Assembly (NCBI RefSeq): GCF_001267925.1
Contig: NZ_CP011409.1
Coordinates: 1-64,000 of the forward strand
DNA length: 64,000 bases
Source of the DNA: Herbaspirillum hiltneri N3
GTDB taxonomy: Bacteria; Pseudomonadota; Gammaproteobacteria; Burkholderiales; Burkholderiaceae_D
Direction: 5' to 3'
A program made the translations under genes and the position numbers. Shown piece after piece: positions 63,451-64,000 of this stretch (its first letter is position 1; every line of letters starts with the position of its first letter). The notes under the pieces are model-generated. The model was not told the DNA's origin. It ran no database searches and worked only from the letters and a program-made list of their open reading frames with translations.

Positions 63451-64000
63451 CTACATGTCCACCTGTGCGCTGATGAACAGTGTGCGCGGCTTGCCGGCCC
63501 AGGCGCCGTTGATGTCGGCGTCGCCGGCAGCCCAGTAGCGCTTGTCGAGCAGGTTTTGCACGGTCAGGCCGAAGACGGTCTTGTATCCGCCGATGCGCGT
63601 GGCGTAGCGCGCGCCCGTGTCGAAGCGCGTGTAGCCGCCCATCCACGTGGTGTTTTGCGTGTTGAGCGGACGGCGTCCCACGTAGTACATTCCGCCATTG
63701 ACGCTGAGGCCGTCGACGCCCGGTACGCGATAGTCCAGGAACAGATTGCCTTGCAGCTTCGGCACATCGGCGATCTGCTTGCCGGCCACGTTCGGGTCGG
63801 CCGGATTGTCCGCCTTGGTCTGCAGATATGCCAGGCCGGCGACCAGCGACAGCTGCTTGCCGAGGCGGCCGTTTGCGGTCAGTTCCAGGCCGGTGTGGCG
63901 CTGCATGCCGCCTTGCACCGTGAAGCGGCCTGAGTTCACGTATTGCAGCGTCTTCTCCAGGCGGAACACCGCGCCGGTCAGCATCAGGTCCGGATTGAGA
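63451..64000 (-). CDS. TonB-dependent siderophore receptor, C-terminal part (cut by window edge)
   Basis: The 3' portion only, about 180 residues; the gene continues beyond base 64000. It shows the FhuA/FpvA-type barrel: GLELTANGRLGKQLSLVAGL, the typical KQIADVPKLQGNLF and TVQNLLDKRYWAAG, ending ISAQVDM. It is the 5' gene of the cluster, 132 bases before the oxygenase start, and probably recaptures the metal-loaded product. Any further genes upstream of it are outside the window. Confidence 0.92.
   Translation of the reverse strand, partial: LNPDLMLTGAVFRLEKTLQYVNSGRFTVQGGMQRHTGLELTANGRLGKQLSLVAGLAYLQTKADNPADPNVAGKQIADVPKLQGNLFLDYRVPGVDGLSVNGGMYYVGRRPLNTQNTTWMGGYTRFDTGARYATRIGGYKTVFGLTVQNLLDKRYWAAGDADINGAWAGKPRTLFISAQVDM

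Noticed and set aside
57216..64000. Complete staphyloferrin B cluster
   Set aside because: SbnC/E/F-type synthetases and SbnG are absent, an oxygenase is added, and the exporter is MATE not MFS. It is at most a related pathway.

Overview
The window opens nine bases before dnaA and runs through dnaA, dnaN and gyrB, so it is the start of a chromosome in conventional numbering. The high GC content, the dnaA-dnaN-gyrB order, the many LysR, ABC-transporter and SDR genes, and the DUF3325/PepSY and MipA/OmpV types all point to a betaproteobacterium. Oxalobacteraceae (Herbaspirillum or a near relative) is my best inference. I see no rRNA, tRNA, CRISPR array, integrase or transposase.

Region by region. 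1-5620: replication genes, closed by a strong terminator. 5620-9700: an AT-richer insert with two divergent defence-like genes, a PD-(D/E)XK/P-loop ATPase fusion and an MrcB_N-HNH endonuclease. 9800-18900: small metabolic and regulatory genes, a LysR plus ornithine-cyclodeaminase-like pair, a hipBA toxin-antitoxin operon with a well-formed promoter/operator, a ferredoxin, and an ECF sigma factor with a His-rich membrane partner. 19100-25100: a diguanylate cyclase, an orphan HMW1C-like N-glycosyltransferase behind threonine ammonia-lyase, and a chemoreceptor. 25200-29950: a second HypT-like LysR divergent from a double-domain Asp/Glu racemase, a cupin and a class C beta-lactamase with a lipobox. 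30300-38300: a seven-gene peptide (glutathione-type) ABC importer, gamma-glutamyltransferase-like and GntR operon. 38300-41300: small membrane and secreted proteins, a parDE module, and the remnant of an iron-uptake operon in which a TonB receptor is fused in frame to the tail of a PepSY protein. 41600-50100: a catabolic cluster with SDR, enoyl-CoA hydratase, polyamine-type ABC importer, CoA ligase and IclR. 50000-57150: EamA/Lrp, a GlxA-type regulator, an NmrA-like protein, mipA with a two-component system, and an ElaA acetyltransferase. 57200-64000: a reverse-strand cluster with TonB receptor, amino-acid-type Fe/2OG oxygenase, SbnB, type III PLP decarboxylase, SbnA and MATE exporter.

How they work together. 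The last cluster looks like a pathway to a 2,3-diaminopropionate-containing exported compound, plausibly a metallophore. SbnA and SbnB would make L-Dap and release 2-oxoglutarate, which the neighbouring oxygenase consumes. The decarboxylase would tailor, the MATE protein export, and the TonB receptor recapture. No condensing enzyme is visible in the window. The seven-gene peptide operon carries a GntR-type palindrome before its first gene and a long hairpin after the binding-protein gene. This fits local control by its own GntR protein and high expression of the binding protein.

The best candidates for undescribed biology are the Dap/oxygenase cluster, the defence-like pair beside gyrB, the ilvA/N-glycosyltransferase unit, and the receptor/PepSY chimera as evidence of a recent iron-uptake deletion.
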